A DNA stretch of 64,000 bases from Silurus meridionalis (GCF_014805685.1 NC_060885.1:11025132-11089131), one strand, 5' to 3'; positions 13,484 through 27,529 are shown, counted from the first letter of the stretch. Program-made: numbers and translations. The notes: generated from the letters alone by a model not told the origin.

Positions 13484-16400
13484 ACTTTTTTTTTTTTTTA
13501 TAACTGACATTTAAACAATCCGGTGAATATTTGGTCATGGTGGTTTAGGTTTGTAAACAAATTTAATGGCAAGCTCATTCTCAGCCTTCTCCAAGGTGTA
13601 CATTTACCTTTTGATAGTGTATATTATGATTTAGATTAGAGTTTAGTGTTTGTGCCAGTATTATAGTATGTTGAATGAACTGGCATATCATCCTCATGCC
13701 CAGTGCTCCTAGGATAGACTGGAGATGAATGAATAAAAAGGTATTAGAATAGGGTCACTGGGTAACCTGTTTAACACAATGTCAAAGTAAGTGCTGATGT
13801 TATGATTTTACTTACTGTGTAAATTTCAGAATGTAGTTGAATTCATTGACCTCATATTTAACATTTTAGGATGGCCAACCACCACTGGATTTGGTCGATT
13901 TCTTTGTGCTAGAGGAGGATGCACCATCCCAGCAAGAAAGAATGAGGAGGTGAGTTGCTTCTCATTTGTATTGTTTTTCAAATCATTATGTTTTTATTAG
14001 TTTATTTTTTTCTAAATCTTTTATGTTGTTGTTGTTCTTGGCAGGTTTGAAATGGCGTACACACACACACTCTATTATCTGGCTCAGGTGTATAAAAATC
14101 TGGGTCAGTATGAGAGTGCAGGACAGTATTGCCACAGCACATTGCAAAGGCAGCTGAAGTTTAGCCATTTTGTGCCATTAGAGTGGGCAATCAATGCTGC
14201 CACACTGTCACAGTATTATATCACCAAGGTAAGCTTTTAATTTCCTTTGAAACTCTCTTACATTTTCAGCTAGTCCTTAAGTCACATTGTGTTTATTACT
14301 AGTGTTAGACCGTCTAGACAAGTCATGTTTTGTGCTTTTTATTATTGTTTTTACTCTGTAAAATTCAGAAACCTCTTTTTATTTCCATGTTCTAAATCCA
14401 GTAGCTCTAGGTCTGTGCCCACAAATGTGAAAGTGTCATGTAGAAGAATGGTCAAAGAATGAAAGAAATAATTTTTTTAATTTATTGCTTAGTTCTCACC
14501 TTCTTTCCAGTGAACTTCTGCAGTTGTTTTCACCTCATAGTGTAGTACATTTATAATTAGCTACATAATGGAATAAAACCAGACGTTACCCTTTAAACAT
14601 TAAGTCTTTAATTGCCACTCTTGAGTTGTTTTGTTGTTGTTTCTTTAGACACGATACATGGAGGCTCGACACTGTTTGGCTGCTGCTAATGTCATTGCAG
14701 GTCTAGCAGGCGAAGTCCCCTCTGAGGCTGCTGCCAAGGAAAGTATGTTTAACATTTTATAACCTGAACTCTCACATTGCCCACATCATTTTACTGTTAC
14801 TATATGTGTTTACTAGCACACAGTCTGGTAGAACCATTGTCTTCAAACAGGAAGTTATTTAGACTGGAAAATAAAAGTAATTGTGATCCTCTTATGAAGA
14901 CATTGGGGTCTCATAAGGGTGAAATGTATGTTAATACTTAAGTAAGAAGCCAAGTGAAATGGTTCACACTGAGCCAACAGAGTAGCTTCATATGGCAGGA
15001 TGCAAAGCGGTTACGACCCTGAGGGTGTTAATTTTCACTTTGTAAAAAGGTTTTATTTTTTCCTACTCTGTTAAATTGCTTTTTATCCTTTCATAGTTAC
15101 ATTTCAGTAACTATTAGTTAGTGCGCTTCTGTTTTTTTTCCTCTCTAATGCAGAAAGGTAAAATCCAGTTTTTTTTTTATTTGTGAGAAATCACGAACTC
15201 TGCCTGTTCTTCTAAAAATCTTAAAATTACACGTGTAAATAAACATCCAACAGAATGCTAAGTGAATTATCTATTATACATGCCTTTGTGCAAATTGTTC
15301 AATAAACAATACTAGTATAAGTGTATTAATATTAACCTGGGAGCTGAACTACAGCTTTGAGTAAATCAGAAGTATTCAGCAGCACTGTGGTATATCTTTT
15401 CATAAGTAATTTATTTTGTCTAATATTCACACCTACAGGTTTATTTTTTTATAGCTTGATATTTTCTTTATATACCGTATTTTCCGGACTATAAGCCGCT
15501 ACTTTTTCCCCACGCTTTGAACCCCGCGGCTTAAACAACGAATCGGCTAATATATAGATTTTTCCTGGGTTTTTCCCGGTTTCACAAACTTCAAGCCAAC
15601 AAACCCCATAACATAAGACCAATGAAATAGCCGAACGGGTTCAGGTGAACCAGTGAAACTCTTTATATTAAATCAGATGCGCTCCCACTGAATCGGCCCG
15701 CACCACATCATAAATATGGATGATGTTCCTCTGACGTTTGACCTGCTGCTCACTCCGACTGTCTACAGGAAATGCGAATCATTCATGAAAACAACCGGGC
15801 ATGAAAAAACGCACTTCACCTGTGTTCTGAGCTGCACGGCATTGGAAGAAAAGCTTCACCGATGGTGATTTTTAAACGCACGACAATGCCAAAAGAAAAA
15901 CTCCCGAGAGAAATTGTTGTGAAGGAAGACCGTGAACAATGACTTTCTTGGTAGGCTACTGTTTAGATACAAGTTGTGTAACAGTCACTGTCTTTCCTTA
16001 AAGCCTGTGTAAAGTTCATTAGTTTTAATGTAGGCATTATTTATTTATGTTCAAAATAAAAATCTTTGTAAAATTCAGAGGGCGCGGCTTATTTTTGGGT
16101 GCGCTTAATAGTCCGGAAATTATGGTACGTATTTAGTACTTTTTAAAATTGCAAAATAACTTTTGTTTCATTGACAGGTGAAGCCGAATATGAAAAACGT
16201 GAGCAACTGTGTCAGAAAAGAGCCGAAATTGCACGGTGCTGGATCAAATATTGTCTTAATGTGTTACAAGATGCCAAAAAGCTTCTGGAGGTAATTTTGC
16301 CCCACTTACGCTCATATGTTGAAGCGTGTCTTTAAGAATGTTGTTGTGAAATGAACATTTTTACTGCCCTCTTCAGGACAACATTGGAGAGTTAGATTTA

Positions 16401-17255
16401 GACCGACAGGAAGAGTTACAAAGAGCTCGACAGGACGAGGAGGAGGAAAAAGAGAGAGGAAGAAAAACGGCAGTTCTCTTCGATTCCGCCGAAATGTTCG
16501 ATTCAATTTGCGGCCAGGAAGAGAAGGTGAGCTGCATACTTCCGTTGAACTTCGAAGAAGCCCGTGCCATCTTTTTGGTGGGTCAAGGCTACGTGACGCA
16601 GGCCAAAGAATATTTTGAGATGGATGGTCATGTAACGGACCACATTGAAATCCTCCAGGATCACAGTGCTCTTTTCAAGGTCTTAGCCTTTTTTGAGGAG
16701 GACCTGGAGCGGCGCTGCAAAATGCACAAGAGGCGCGTGGACATGCTTGAGCCCATCTGTAAGGACTTGAACGCTCAGTACTATTTACTGATCTGCCGAC
16801 AGTTGCAGTTCGAACTTGCTGAAACTTTCTATGAAATGATGGACCTAAAACTCGCCGTCGCTGAAAAGCAGGACCAACCAGACGCACACACCATAAAGAA
16901 ATTCAACCACTTGTGCTTGGCATCAATCAAGTACTACCAGATGTTCCTCGACTCCATCCGCTCGCCAGAGGGCAAGTTTCCTGAAAAACTCGAAGACGAT
17001 ATTCTGAGACCTGCACTCGTGGCTAAGTTTCGTATCGCTCGACTTCAATCCAAGATCATCTCAGGAAACCAGGCGTCTCAACTGGAGAATCTCAACTTGT
17101 CATTGGAGTCATACAACTTTGTTGTGCAGTATTGTGAGGAACACCCAGAAGCCAAGAAGGCTGTGGAAACAGAACTGGAGCTTAGTGAAGAAATGGTGTC
17201 CCTCCTTCCTATTAAGATCAATAGAATACAGTGTAGAATGGTTTCCTCCAACTAG
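10216..17255 (+). CDS. kifbp: KIF-binding protein
   Basis: Cytosolic TPR-type protein that binds kinesin motor domains and keeps them off microtubules; needed for axon outgrowth and mitochondrial transport, and mutated in human Goldberg-Shprintzen syndrome. Exons: 10216-10653, 10881-10979, 13870-13949, 14045-14228, 14649-14742, 16178-16290, 16377-17255; phases agree and give 628 aa (human 621). Recognisable blocks: WRAVCEKF near the start, IETEELSAGEEYLMNC, NQLGILW, YTHTLYYLAQVY, EWAINAATLSQYYI, IARCWIKYC, DNIGELDLD, YVTDHIEILQDHSALFKVL, and RRCKMHKRR in the large last exon. The ATG at 10216 aligns with the family start. An upstream in-frame ATG at 10087 would add 43 residues, which I reject as non-homologous. 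Introns 2 and 5 hold transposon remnants. Identity is secure. Confidence 0.96.
11330..11727. mobile_element. Tc1-like non-autonomous element in kifbp intron 2
   Basis: Terminal inverted repeats cactatatggacaaaagttt and aaacttttgtctgtatagtg bound about 400 bp. The interior (ttatcccaaaggtattcagtagggttgagatcagagct; gtttggggaagaaccacacatgg) belongs to a very common fish Tc1-like family, related pieces of which occur near 26.6-27.3 kb and 62.5-62.9 kb. No intact transposase frame is present. Confidence 0.75.
11930..12460 (-). mobile_element. Decayed LINE fragment in kifbp intron 2
   Basis: On the minus strand, residues such as WFNDILLKLLKNRGSALKTA and LRNKVIQELKVTKKNYHQ resemble the linker between endonuclease and reverse transcriptase of fish LINE ORF2 proteins. 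They are followed by stops and weaker pieces toward 11930. Sequence at 12600-12950 may be more of the same insertion but shows nothing diagnostic. Confidence 0.45.
13413..13475. repeat. (TA)n microsatellite beside an inverted repeat
   Basis: About 30 TA units in kifbp intron 2. The preceding 13350-13418 is an imperfect palindrome (ttttggatttttttata ... taaatccaaaa), so the block could fold into a hairpin. Confidence 0.9.
15473..16127. mobile_element. MITE-like DNA element with complete terminal repeats in kifbp intron 5
   Basis: Starts taccgtattttccggactat and ends atagtccggaaattatggta, an inverted pair of about 20 bp. The sequence just inside (aagccgctac...gcggcttaaacaacg) is typical of a widespread fish element. 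A short internal stretch (MPKEKLPREIVVK) matches the copy at 57.6 kb. The element is non-autonomous; I do not assign the superfamily. Confidence 0.75.
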
Positions 17256-17603
17256 GATGAAGTAGTGCTCTGTAAAAAAGATCTTGCAGGCTATAGTGTG
17301 AGCTGACATGGATATAAAAACTACTACAGTTCCATCATAACTCTAAAGCATCATTACAGTAGATTAGAGTATATACACTTACCGGACTCATTATTAACGT
17401 CCCCCGTTTTCCCAATATGGTCTAGTTGTCCTTTAATTCACCTTTGCTTGTATAAATAGAAGCAGGCTGTTCTTGTACCTTACTGGCTGAACTGCATGAT
17501 ACAGTTATCACTAATTTATTCAATAGATCTATTGTCATGTCTGCCACGTCCGTTAATGATATCGATGTGAAATACAATGTAACACATGCATTTATGCGTA
17601 ATC

Positions 17604-17609
17604 AATAAA
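17604..17609 (+). terminator. kifbp: kifbp polyadenylation signal
   Basis: AATAAA lies 349 bases after the kifbp stop codon, a plausible end of a short 3' UTR. Confidence 0.6.
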
Positions 17610-17610
17610 T

Positions 17611-17834
17611 GAATTTGTTTTTCTTAGTTTGGTTTTACTTGTTTTTATTGTGGACGATGCAGCATTCGATTATATTTATACCAGCCATTAAACAGGAGCT
17701 GGGGTTATTGTTTGTGTGGAGTTTGTGTTTATGTAACCCTTTGTCCACATGGATTTCCTCCATGTTCTTCTGTTTCCTCGCACCTCCCAAAAAAAAAAAA
17801 AAAAAAAAAACGGTCAGCACATTGGCTACACTAA

Positions 17835-17885
<51 letters not shown>

Positions 17886-19190
17886 AGCTTGTCCTCTAAT
17901 GAATTGGTGTCCTGTAACGAACTGGTGTCCTAACCAGGATCTGCACTTGGTACACCTAGTATTACTGGGTTTGGCTTTTGGCTCCAGTGTAAACCTGATT
18001 AGGGTAAAGTGCTACTAACAATAAATGATTGGACGAATGAGTGCTTGGAGCAGTATCTATTATAGTACTTCTTACATGAAGTGAACTTTTTTTCTGAACA
18101 TAAGAAGAGCAAGCTGAGAAATTTTTTTATTTTCTAAATTGTGAAAACGGTTGTTATTCCTTTATGATGACTAACGGGAGAGTTGCTCTTTTGTCTTGGG
18201 CTCATTTCTACTTAATCATTTACTTTCTGTAGACTGGGGGCAATTACAGACTACTTAAGAAGCTGTTTATTTCATGTTCAATGTATTTATGCATAAAATA
18301 TAATAGTTGTTAATTTAGTCTTATTAGTTTATCTGTTCTTATCAGGATTATCAATTTTCTTTACCAGCCTGAAATTGTCAGCTGAGTACTTACTGCAAAA
18401 CTCTCCTGCCCAGTATGTTGTGGTTGTGGATGTGTGTGCACACGTTGTGCCACAGCTTGTTATGTGGAGTTTGTCTTCATGTTACCTCATGTTCTCATAG
18501 GTTTATCTGGTTTCCTCGTAGCGCTCATATAAAATGGCAGTCTATTGGCTACACTAGATTGTGAATGTGTGTGTCCTTTAATTGATTGGTCTGGGATGGT
18601 CACCTAGTATGTAGTGTTTGGGTTTTTTTACTTACTTCAGACAAAGATAAAGTGCCTACTAACTGTGATTGAATGGTGCCAAAAATTTGTTATAATTCTT
18701 GGTGTATGAGGTGAACTATGATGGTTTTTTTATGAACTTGTTTAGAGTAAGCTCTGACCATGTAATGATTTAGTTTCACAAGTTTGCAGTAAACTGATGT
18801 TATACCTCTGTAATAACAAATGGGGGCGCTCTTCTGTTTCATCTCCAACGGATTTCCCTTATGTGGCTTGGGGACTATTACACAGTGTTTAAGTTTATGT
18901 TTATTTCTTCAGGTCAGACATACCCAAACAGGTCTCTATTATTAAGGTACTGTGTAATCTAACTACTTATTTAGGAATAATATGTTAGTCGGTCTTTCTG
19001 TCTTGTTTCTTACCAAATGATTACAGACACAACTCCAGCTGTTGTACTGCCTAATTATCTCTGGGAAGTACCAAAATGGCTCAGCAGTTACTTGCATGTT
19101 TAGTGATTAATTTATTTGTTTTAGTGGTAAATGTCTGTATTTTTTATACCTTATCCCACATCTTATCAAGGTTTGCTTTACACACTTGAT
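17611..19190. other. kifbp-srgn spacer: two tandem copies of an interspersed repeat
   Basis: Two related blocks, about 17690-18290 and 18400-18910, share gtggagtttgt, cacatggatttcctcc/cataggtttatctggtttcctcg, attggctacactaaattgtg, ttaattgattggt and then matching downstream sequence. They resemble the common fish repeat that ends in an ATGAATGAATG-like tail. The first copy carries a poly-A run at 17790-17809 and a (TG)n at 17838-17882. No gene is seen. Confidence 0.6.
17838..17882. repeat. (TG)n microsatellite
   Basis: Uninterrupted TG dinucleotides inside the first repeat block. Confidence 0.95.
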
Positions 19191-19191
19191 A

Positions 19192-20001
19192 TACAGTGGT
19201 GTGAAAAAGTGTTTGCCTTTTTCCTGATTTGAAACTGGGTGTAGTGGTTTAACTGGTGTAGTGGCGTTTCCTTTATGACATTTAAAGACACAATTCCAAT
19301 GTTCTGAATAAGTGAATCATCAAAAGTCATAGAGGTTAATATATATCTTCTTGTTATGCGAACAATAATGGTAAATAAATAGGTTTTTTTATTATTGAGG
19401 GAAAACAAAATCCCAAACTACTTGGCGCTGTAAGAAAAAGTTTTTGCCCCATACCTAATAACTGGTTGGGTAACCTTTAGCAGCAACAATTGCAATCAAG
19501 CATTTGCGATAACTTGCAATGAGTCTGTTACAGCACTGTGGAGGACTTTTGGTCCACTCTATGCAGAATTGTTGTAATTCAGCCACATTAGAGGGTTTTT
19601 GAGCATAATCCGCCTTTTTAAGGTCATGCCACAGCATCTCAATAGGATTTAGGTCAGGACTTTGACTAGGCCACTCCAAAGTCTTCATTTTGGTTTTCTT
19701 CAGCCATTCAGAGGTGGACATGCTGGTGTGTTTTGGATCATTGTCCTGCTGCAGAACCCTTTTTCACACAGGGTCATGTAGTTTTGGATTTTGTTTTCCC
19801 TCAATAATAAAAACCTATTTCTTTACCATTATTGTTCGCATAACAAGAAGGTATATATTAACCTCTGGCTTTTGAAGATTCACTTATTCAGAATGTTGGA
19901 ATTCTGCCTTTTGAATGTCATAAAGGACACGTGACAAAAGGGAATGCCTCTACACCAGTTAAACCACTACACCCAGTTTTATTTCATCACTCTTTTGTAA
20001 A
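19192..20001 (-). mobile_element. Internally deleted Tc1-like transposon with long inverted repeats
   Basis: Inverted arms of about 200 bp (19192-19420 and 19780-20001) share cacccagttt, ggttaatatata, gcgaacaataatgg and ccctcaataataaaaacct, as in IR/DR-type Tc1 elements. Between them a minus-strand open frame at 19455-19721 encodes a Tc1 transposase C-terminus (LEWPSQSPDLNPIEMLWHDL ... ASYRKCLIAIVAAKGYPT). This contains the SPDLNPIE segment with the last catalytic acidic residue. The N-terminal DNA-binding and first catalytic parts are missing, so it cannot be autonomous. Confidence 0.88.
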
Positions 20002-20619
20002 GAATTAAAAATAGTACATTGGGTTTTTTTTTTTTTGTGTAACTAGTATGTCAGATGGACTAAAATATTTCTTTACATTGGATTTAAGTTTTGAAAATGA
20101 GTTGCACAAAGTTAGGAAGTATGATTTATAAATCTTATGAACTTATGAGTCTTTATATTCATTATAATAAATTGTTATTTCTGGCATTTTAGCAATTACC
20201 TAAACTTCCACTCTATTATTTTAACAAGAGCAACTGCAGTACTCTGGGACATTGGAAAGCAAAAAACCCTACTTTAAGTAGTAACTGGCATAAAATGTTA
20301 GAAATCCCCATAGTTTCACTTGCTGTATGTAAGAGGAAAACCAGAAAAGGACCTGCTGATTCGTTGTTTCCATACAGATCAGAATCATGACGTAATGCAT
20401 TTGAGCGGAAATAGATTAAGCAGTCTTTTTGTTTTTTTGCAGTCTGAAGGGTCCTTGAATGAAGCCGTACCCAAACAAACCAATTATATACCACCATAGC
20501 CTTAAGGTGGTCATGCAAAATTATACATGAATGAGTAACACCAGGAATTGTTCTTAAGACAGGGGTAATCTACACAAACAGGACTTAGACAAATAGAATG
20601 TAGTACTACATTTGGTTGT

Positions 20620-21880
20620 TAAAAAGTACAGGGTGGTGCAGGAAAACAGGAAATTATAAAACTAGGAGTTGGCGACGTGTAATTGTTTGGATTCTGTGCG
20701 ACCTCATATAAACCCCCTTACCATTATGTCTAATGGACCTGTGAAGTGGTGCATCTTAGAAGAATGGTGATGTAAATGCTCATAGGTAATTTCAGCGTCA
20801 TTACCAGTTAGGACATCATGTTTGCATCCTGTCTGCCCATGTGATTAAAACATGGGTGAATAATTTTGAAGATGCGGCTCAACACAGTAATGATACTGTT
20901 CCAATGAAGCGGTGAGGTTTTTTTTTAATGGCAGTTCGAACAGCCTTAATATTTTCTGCTGTGCAGGCCGTTTGAACACCACCTGGACACTTCTTCATTA
21001 AGACTGAATCCCTTTCTTCAAACATAATCTTGAAGTCCTAACTGGTGATTGCACCAAAATTCCCTGTGCGCAGCACTCGAGTCATCATCATAAAAGGCTT
21101 TTACAATAAAGGCTCATTGCACAACACTCCACTGCTCCTTTATGACTGATGGCAAGGGGTTCTAAACAAGGTCACACTAGTTATAATAATTGCTAATGTC
21201 CAAGGGTCGCTGAGAGAGAGCTGTGTGTAGCTAAAGATATTTAAAGAAAGAAAAGTCCTGAAAAAGAAGCAAGCTAATGGTCTACTAACAACTAGATATC
21301 AAATAGGTTAAGCTAAGAAGAAAAAGAACAATTGTTGATGGCATAACCAACAATCTCCACAAAGTAGGATTAAAGTTGTCATGATCCATTCAAAGAAGAC
21401 TTTAAAGGCAAACAAACAAATTACACAGGAAGATACAATCTGTTCATCAGCAGTTTGAAAGTGAAGTTTGCAACAACAACAAAAAAAAAAAATAGGCAGT
21501 GAGGCAACATTTCTGGAACCAAGTTGACCCTGAATAATGTGAGGAATTGCTCTGCTTATTATCTTAAACAAGCTCACTGGTCAAACACTGCAGTGTCATG
21601 GCTTGGGCATATGCAGCAGAAAGAATTCAGAAGTCTACAGAAATGTTCTCTTTGCTAGTTTACAGAGAAATTCATACAGAACTTCATCATGCAGTGAGAC
21701 ACACTACCAAAAAGGTAAAACGACAAAAAGCGGTTGTAAACTGTGAAAAAGTGAATCATCAAACCTGAACCATTTGAGCAGAATTTCCCTTCTGAAGATG
21801 AGACTCAATCGCAACTGAAAATAGTAACTGAAAGAACCTGTGGTACAAGCAACAAGGAGAAATGCTACAGTTTGGTGATG
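20620..21880. mobile_element. Decayed transposase fragments, partly inverted
   Basis: On the plus strand near 20790-20900 a broken frame reads FQRHYQLGHH ... AHVIKTWVNNFED, resembling the helix-turn-helix region (DUF4817-type) of mariner/IS630-related transposases. On the minus strand at about 20910-20990 the frame PGGVQTACTAENIKAVRTAI resembles the segment that normally follows it. Near 21590 SVMAWAYAA hints at another Tc1-like piece. All are interrupted and no terminal repeats were identified. Confidence 0.4.
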
Positions 21881-24800
21881 TCAGTAGGTCACCCTTTTGT
21901 TGCACTGCTTGCAAGTATTTAATATGTCATTATTAAATCTTATTTTCATTAATATTGCTAGTATAAATACTTTTGCTTTTCCTGAAATTGGGTGGTCTGT
22001 CTTCAAATGTGCCATGTTCTAGGCTACATCTTAATCTAAATATCAGGAAATGACTGCAGAAAATATAATGCATTGTCTACAATACTTTTGATCTTAAATC
22101 AAAATGTCTTTATTGTATAGCAATAACCAGAGAATTTGCCTTTCCGCGGGGGACTGTATGCATCATCTAGCAGGCCAGTGTGACAGATTTTGTTTGTGTG
22201 CTAGTGATTGGGAAATTAAACTGTCAAGTTACCACGGCCGAGTCCTTGAGCAACAAACCTCCTGCAAACTCTTGGCACAACTTCCTTCAAGAATGCACAG
22301 AATACATTTTACCTGTTCTGTATTCCTTCTAACATGTGTACCCAAGTAGAAAATAAAATAAACATCTAATTTTATTCAATAAAACAGCAATTTTTAATAT
22401 TCCAGTGAAGAATCTGCATTATTTCAAGCCTGTTTGTTTTCCTAATCATAGTGAATCAATACAGTAACATACTGTACAATAACACTTATTGCCTTTGCCT
22501 TCCTGTTTTGATGTTTGCAGCTTTTAAGTGTAATAGCACTATTCGTTTTTTACTGTAATTTCCCCTATAACAAGAGACACATGTGAAATACAAACATATT
22601 TAGCATATTCAAGAGTGCTTTTGTTCAGAAAGGGCAGGTCTGTCTGCTAGATCTTTGTTTTTTGCTGAAAGAAAAGTACTGTTCTGACTGTGTTACGGAA
22701 AGGGTGAGCAGTTTTCATGACGCTGAGGACTTCCGTTAGACAGACAGACAGACAGACAATTTTGCTGAAAATTCTACATAAGTAACATCTAAACAAGATA
22801 ATTTTTTTCCTGAGTGTACCAAACAGTTAGTTAACACTAAAGTTAATTAAAGGTTGGTTATAGTATATATAGTTAACTCAGGTTCAGGTCTGATATGTTC
22901 TTGTTTTATTTACATATGTATATATCTCTATTTTATAAATATAAAATAAATTAAAAAAAAACTGTGACACCAAACATGTGGTTAAACTGATCATATTCTA
23001 CTCCTCTGTAGTTATGCTAAAAGAAGTGTCACATGTGTTTAATAAGGTGCCTTTGTCATTTCCTGGCAGCAGATTAAGAAAACCACTTCCTGGCTGTAGG
23101 AGAGCATCATCTCTTCTGAAACATGTTTTATAGAGGCTGAGTTGACTCGTCTGGCTAATCAGTTGTGGTGACATTTCCCTTGTGTCAGTAACATGCTGTA
23201 GTCTTTTGGATAATTGATGTAAATTTCGCTTGACTTCTACTTTAGCCATAATCAATTTTTAGAGAAGCACAAGGCTTTTTCCATCGTATGAAAACGCACC
23301 AATGTGGAAAGTAAAAACAAGTATACGCCCCCCTTCAGAAAAACCACACACACACACACACACACACACACCCAGTGGGTCACTGCAGAGCTGTGAACGT
23401 CCGACCACAGATGTTCCAAAGTACAGGTCACACAGAGAACAATGCTGTGGGCTTATTGATAAGTCCCACAACTTCCAGAAAGCGTATGATCAGACTGTAG
23501 ATAAAGAATTGTATTTTAACTGTACAAACTCTTTTGTTTGTATTTAACACTGAATACATGTTTAAAAACTGAAAAAGCCAGATTGGGGATACTTAAATTA
23601 TGGGTTGTCAGAAGTGTCCGTGTCTAATTTTGCCTGTGGCTTCTCTCTTGGTTATAAGTCCACATGTACATAATTCTTTCTTCTACTGAAAGCACTAGAA
23701 GTCTTAACTAAAATTCATATTAATTTAGGTATTCCTTGTAAGATTTTCATGGGACGTTGTAAATCAACTAATGGATATTGCAAAAATAATAATCAGGGTA
23801 TTAAAGGGGGAAGAAACCCCATCCCCTAAAGGAACTTTTTGTTAGAGCAAACAGGGCCCAGCTCATTACTAGACTTGCATTATATTACTTGCATTATATA
23901 TTATGCTTTAACCCACTAAGCATGGAATACTTTAAACTTTAGACTTTACTTTTTCCTTACCTTTTATTTATTTATTTTTTTTTACAAATTCTTGATCATC
24001 TAAAAAGGTCAACGTCATTTATCCTGATACATTGTTGATCCTCATCTTGCATGTTACTACAACTGTCAGCTTATACTCTTCTACAGATATTCATCTAAAA
24101 ATTTCAATTCATTGTATTTGTACCTTTAAAATAATATTTTGGTGACCAGACATTGGACACCCCAAGTGTTTTTCTCAAAATGTATCTGCTAACATTGAGT
24201 TTTTTCCTGAGCTTTTCATTCACAAATCTGCATTAATATTTGCATTTATGTTAAGTATTGATATTTGCATTGATATCTTTCACAGCAGAAATATCATACT
24301 ACTAAGACTACTACTACTACTACTAAGAACTACTACTCAAGCCAAAAAACAATAATATGAGTTGTGTTCGCTTAGTCACGGGTTCACACAATGACACTTG
24401 TTGATGTATTGTTGTAATGGGAAAAAAACCTTTATAGCAACTGTTATTACAGTCAACATGAGAATTTCTTTTGTTTATTAAAAATATCTTTGTGGTACCC
24501 CACATTCCTGTTTTTTGTTGATAAGGAAAAAAAAAAAGAAAAAGGTATGTTGATCATTCACAAACTCATGCACAAACAAAATGACAAACAAAATAATGAA
24601 TATATAACCTGGAAAGGGATGAGGCAGTAAGATGGCTTTGGCATAGAAAGGAGGCAAGCTGTGGAAAAGCGCCTCTGTCCGTGTCCATGTCAACAGCAAA
24701 GGGACAGAAGCCTTTAGGACATTCCAGCAAATGATTTGCAACATGGTTTTACTTAAGTTGTAACCCCTCACCACTGTTAGCACAGCCGTGCCAAAACCAA

Positions 24801-26588
24801 CCAATAAATATTTGCCAAGTAACAGTTAAGGGAAATGAGCAACTCGAAGTGAGCCTATTTACAGTATGGAGTTATTTTATGTGTCGGATTAAATCAGTAT
24901 TGAATAAAACTATTATGTTAAGATAAACTATTAGTTAAAACTATAACTAAAGGATCAACATTTAAAAAGTTATACAAAGACTTAAAAACACTCCTCTCCT
25001 TTTTCTATTTAATTTATTTATTTTTCTATGGATCTTATTTCCCCATAAACTGTCATGGCAAAAGCATGGCATGTCAAACAACTTGCTCCAAATTACACAA
25101 CAATAAAACAACATTTGGAAGGAAAAAAGAAATCCAGAGCGGGAAAATTAAGAAGTACCCTTAGGAAGAAGTGCCTTTCGATGTGTATATGTGTCTGTTT
25201 AGAGCCCTATCCTGGACTAGAGTCATGGAATTACTCCTCAAAGCTTGTACCCAGTGTTTCCCGGAAAGCCTCCGGATCAGGATACTGAACTTACTGAAGT
25301 TGAATGAATGGCTTTTTTTATTTTAGTGTGAGTATTAATCAAATCATAAGTCAACCCAGAAATGTGGCTTTTTTAGGTTTATATTAATCAGTGAAAGTGT
25401 TTGTCCAGCTTCTGGGTTGTAAGTCTCTGTATTTTGTATGCTTCATATCAAGCCTTTGTCTGAATTTTATAATTTAGATGTTTGATCTTCCAGGTTAATT
25501 ATATGACATCTGTGGTTCTTTTAACTCTTTCATAATAGTGAGTTTACAGTATGTTTGGAGAATCATCATTCAACTTTGGACAGAAAGTGGAAACTCCCCA
25601 AGATACAAGACACCTAGGGACATCTTGGGACAACTAGGGTGCCATTTTTGACAAACTGTTTGGTGTAGTAGTATGACGCTTTATGCAGTAATGAATGTAA
25701 TAAAGATGTAAACTCTGTAGAGTATGTTTCTGGGTGCATTAAATAAACTGTACCTAGGGTTAGGGTGTACATTTGTTTTTTTATTTGTATTTGTTTTCAA
25801 CTACACTTGAGAGTGTATTTCAGTGGCACAAGAGCAAAGCTAACACTTTAAATATAACCCTTGCAATGCAAATCCTCTCCTAAAATCCCAGTATTCCTTT
25901 TAATGAATTTGTGTAAACTCAAAGGAAACCTGCACATAAAAGCACAATTAAATGCATTACAAAGGGCAGTTACAGTGACATAGGAGAACAAATAACAAAG
26001 CAATCTCAGTCATCTCACTCAATAACAGTCAGATTTTTTACTGTTTTGCTCCTTTAAAAAAGGCTTTTTCAACTATACTCAACTAAAGACTAAAGATTTA
26101 ATAAAATAAAATACAATTTTGAGTAAACAAAACATAAAAAAGGAAACTCATGGCATAGATGTTGACTATAAAGATTTATGTATGAAATTAATTCAGAGAG
26201 GATTTTTCAAATGTATTGATTATTAGTATCAATAGACCAAAACTGAGATTAATAGTGATTAGGTTCACTTTTATTTGCATTGCACCAAGAAGTAGAAATG
26301 CAGCTTAGATGTAACCTTCGATGAACGGGATATATTCGATGCAGAACAGCAAAACCAAAGCAAGGGCTTTAACTTGAAAGATTCTAGATATAACGGTGCA
26401 CATAATTATGTACAGATATAATTGGGCAATTCTATATCGAGGTTGTGCCTCTTTACTTCTTCATGGGTTATTGCTACACAGAGAAGATTGCTACACATAT
26501 GTAATGGCTTTTCTAGACTTTCAAATAGTCTAATGCTGGTCTATAGATGATAACTGTAAATCTATTGAGTCCTTGTATATTTTATGTA
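21881..26588. other. Intergenic sequence between kifbp and srgn
   Basis: AT-rich with no gene recognised. It contains a short (CAGA)n at 22738-22758, a (CA)n at 23345-23372, and at about 25190-25310 a fragment of the same interspersed repeat as at 17.7 and 18.4 kb (gagccctatcctggactagag ... gttgaatgaatgg). Open frames here are short and without recognisable features. Confidence 0.6.
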
Positions 26589-27340
<752 letters not shown>

Positions 27341-27441
27341 AGCTATGGATGTGTCCAAATATCCGCACACACACACACACACATCACTATGCTAAGTACA
27401 GACATGGTGAAGTGTTGACGCACGCGAGGGCGGGGATTCGG

Positions 27442-27448
27442 TATAAAA
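27442..27448 (+). promoter_or_regulatory. srgn: srgn TATA box with adjacent GC box
   Basis: TATAAAA lies 88 bases before the srgn ATG, preceded by gggcgggg at about 27429-27436. Spacing predicts transcription starting near 27472 and a 5' UTR of about 58 bases. Confidence 0.7.
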
Positions 27449-27529
27449 AGCGCGTGCATGCGCTCCTCTGCAGATCTTCAGTCGCGTTGTTTCAGGTTCG
27501 GTATTTGGACGAAAATAAACACCTTCACG

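Noticed and set aside
19455..19721. Host gene encoding an 88-residue protein
   Set aside because: The residues are a Tc1 transposase C-terminus lying between the inverted repeats of the element.
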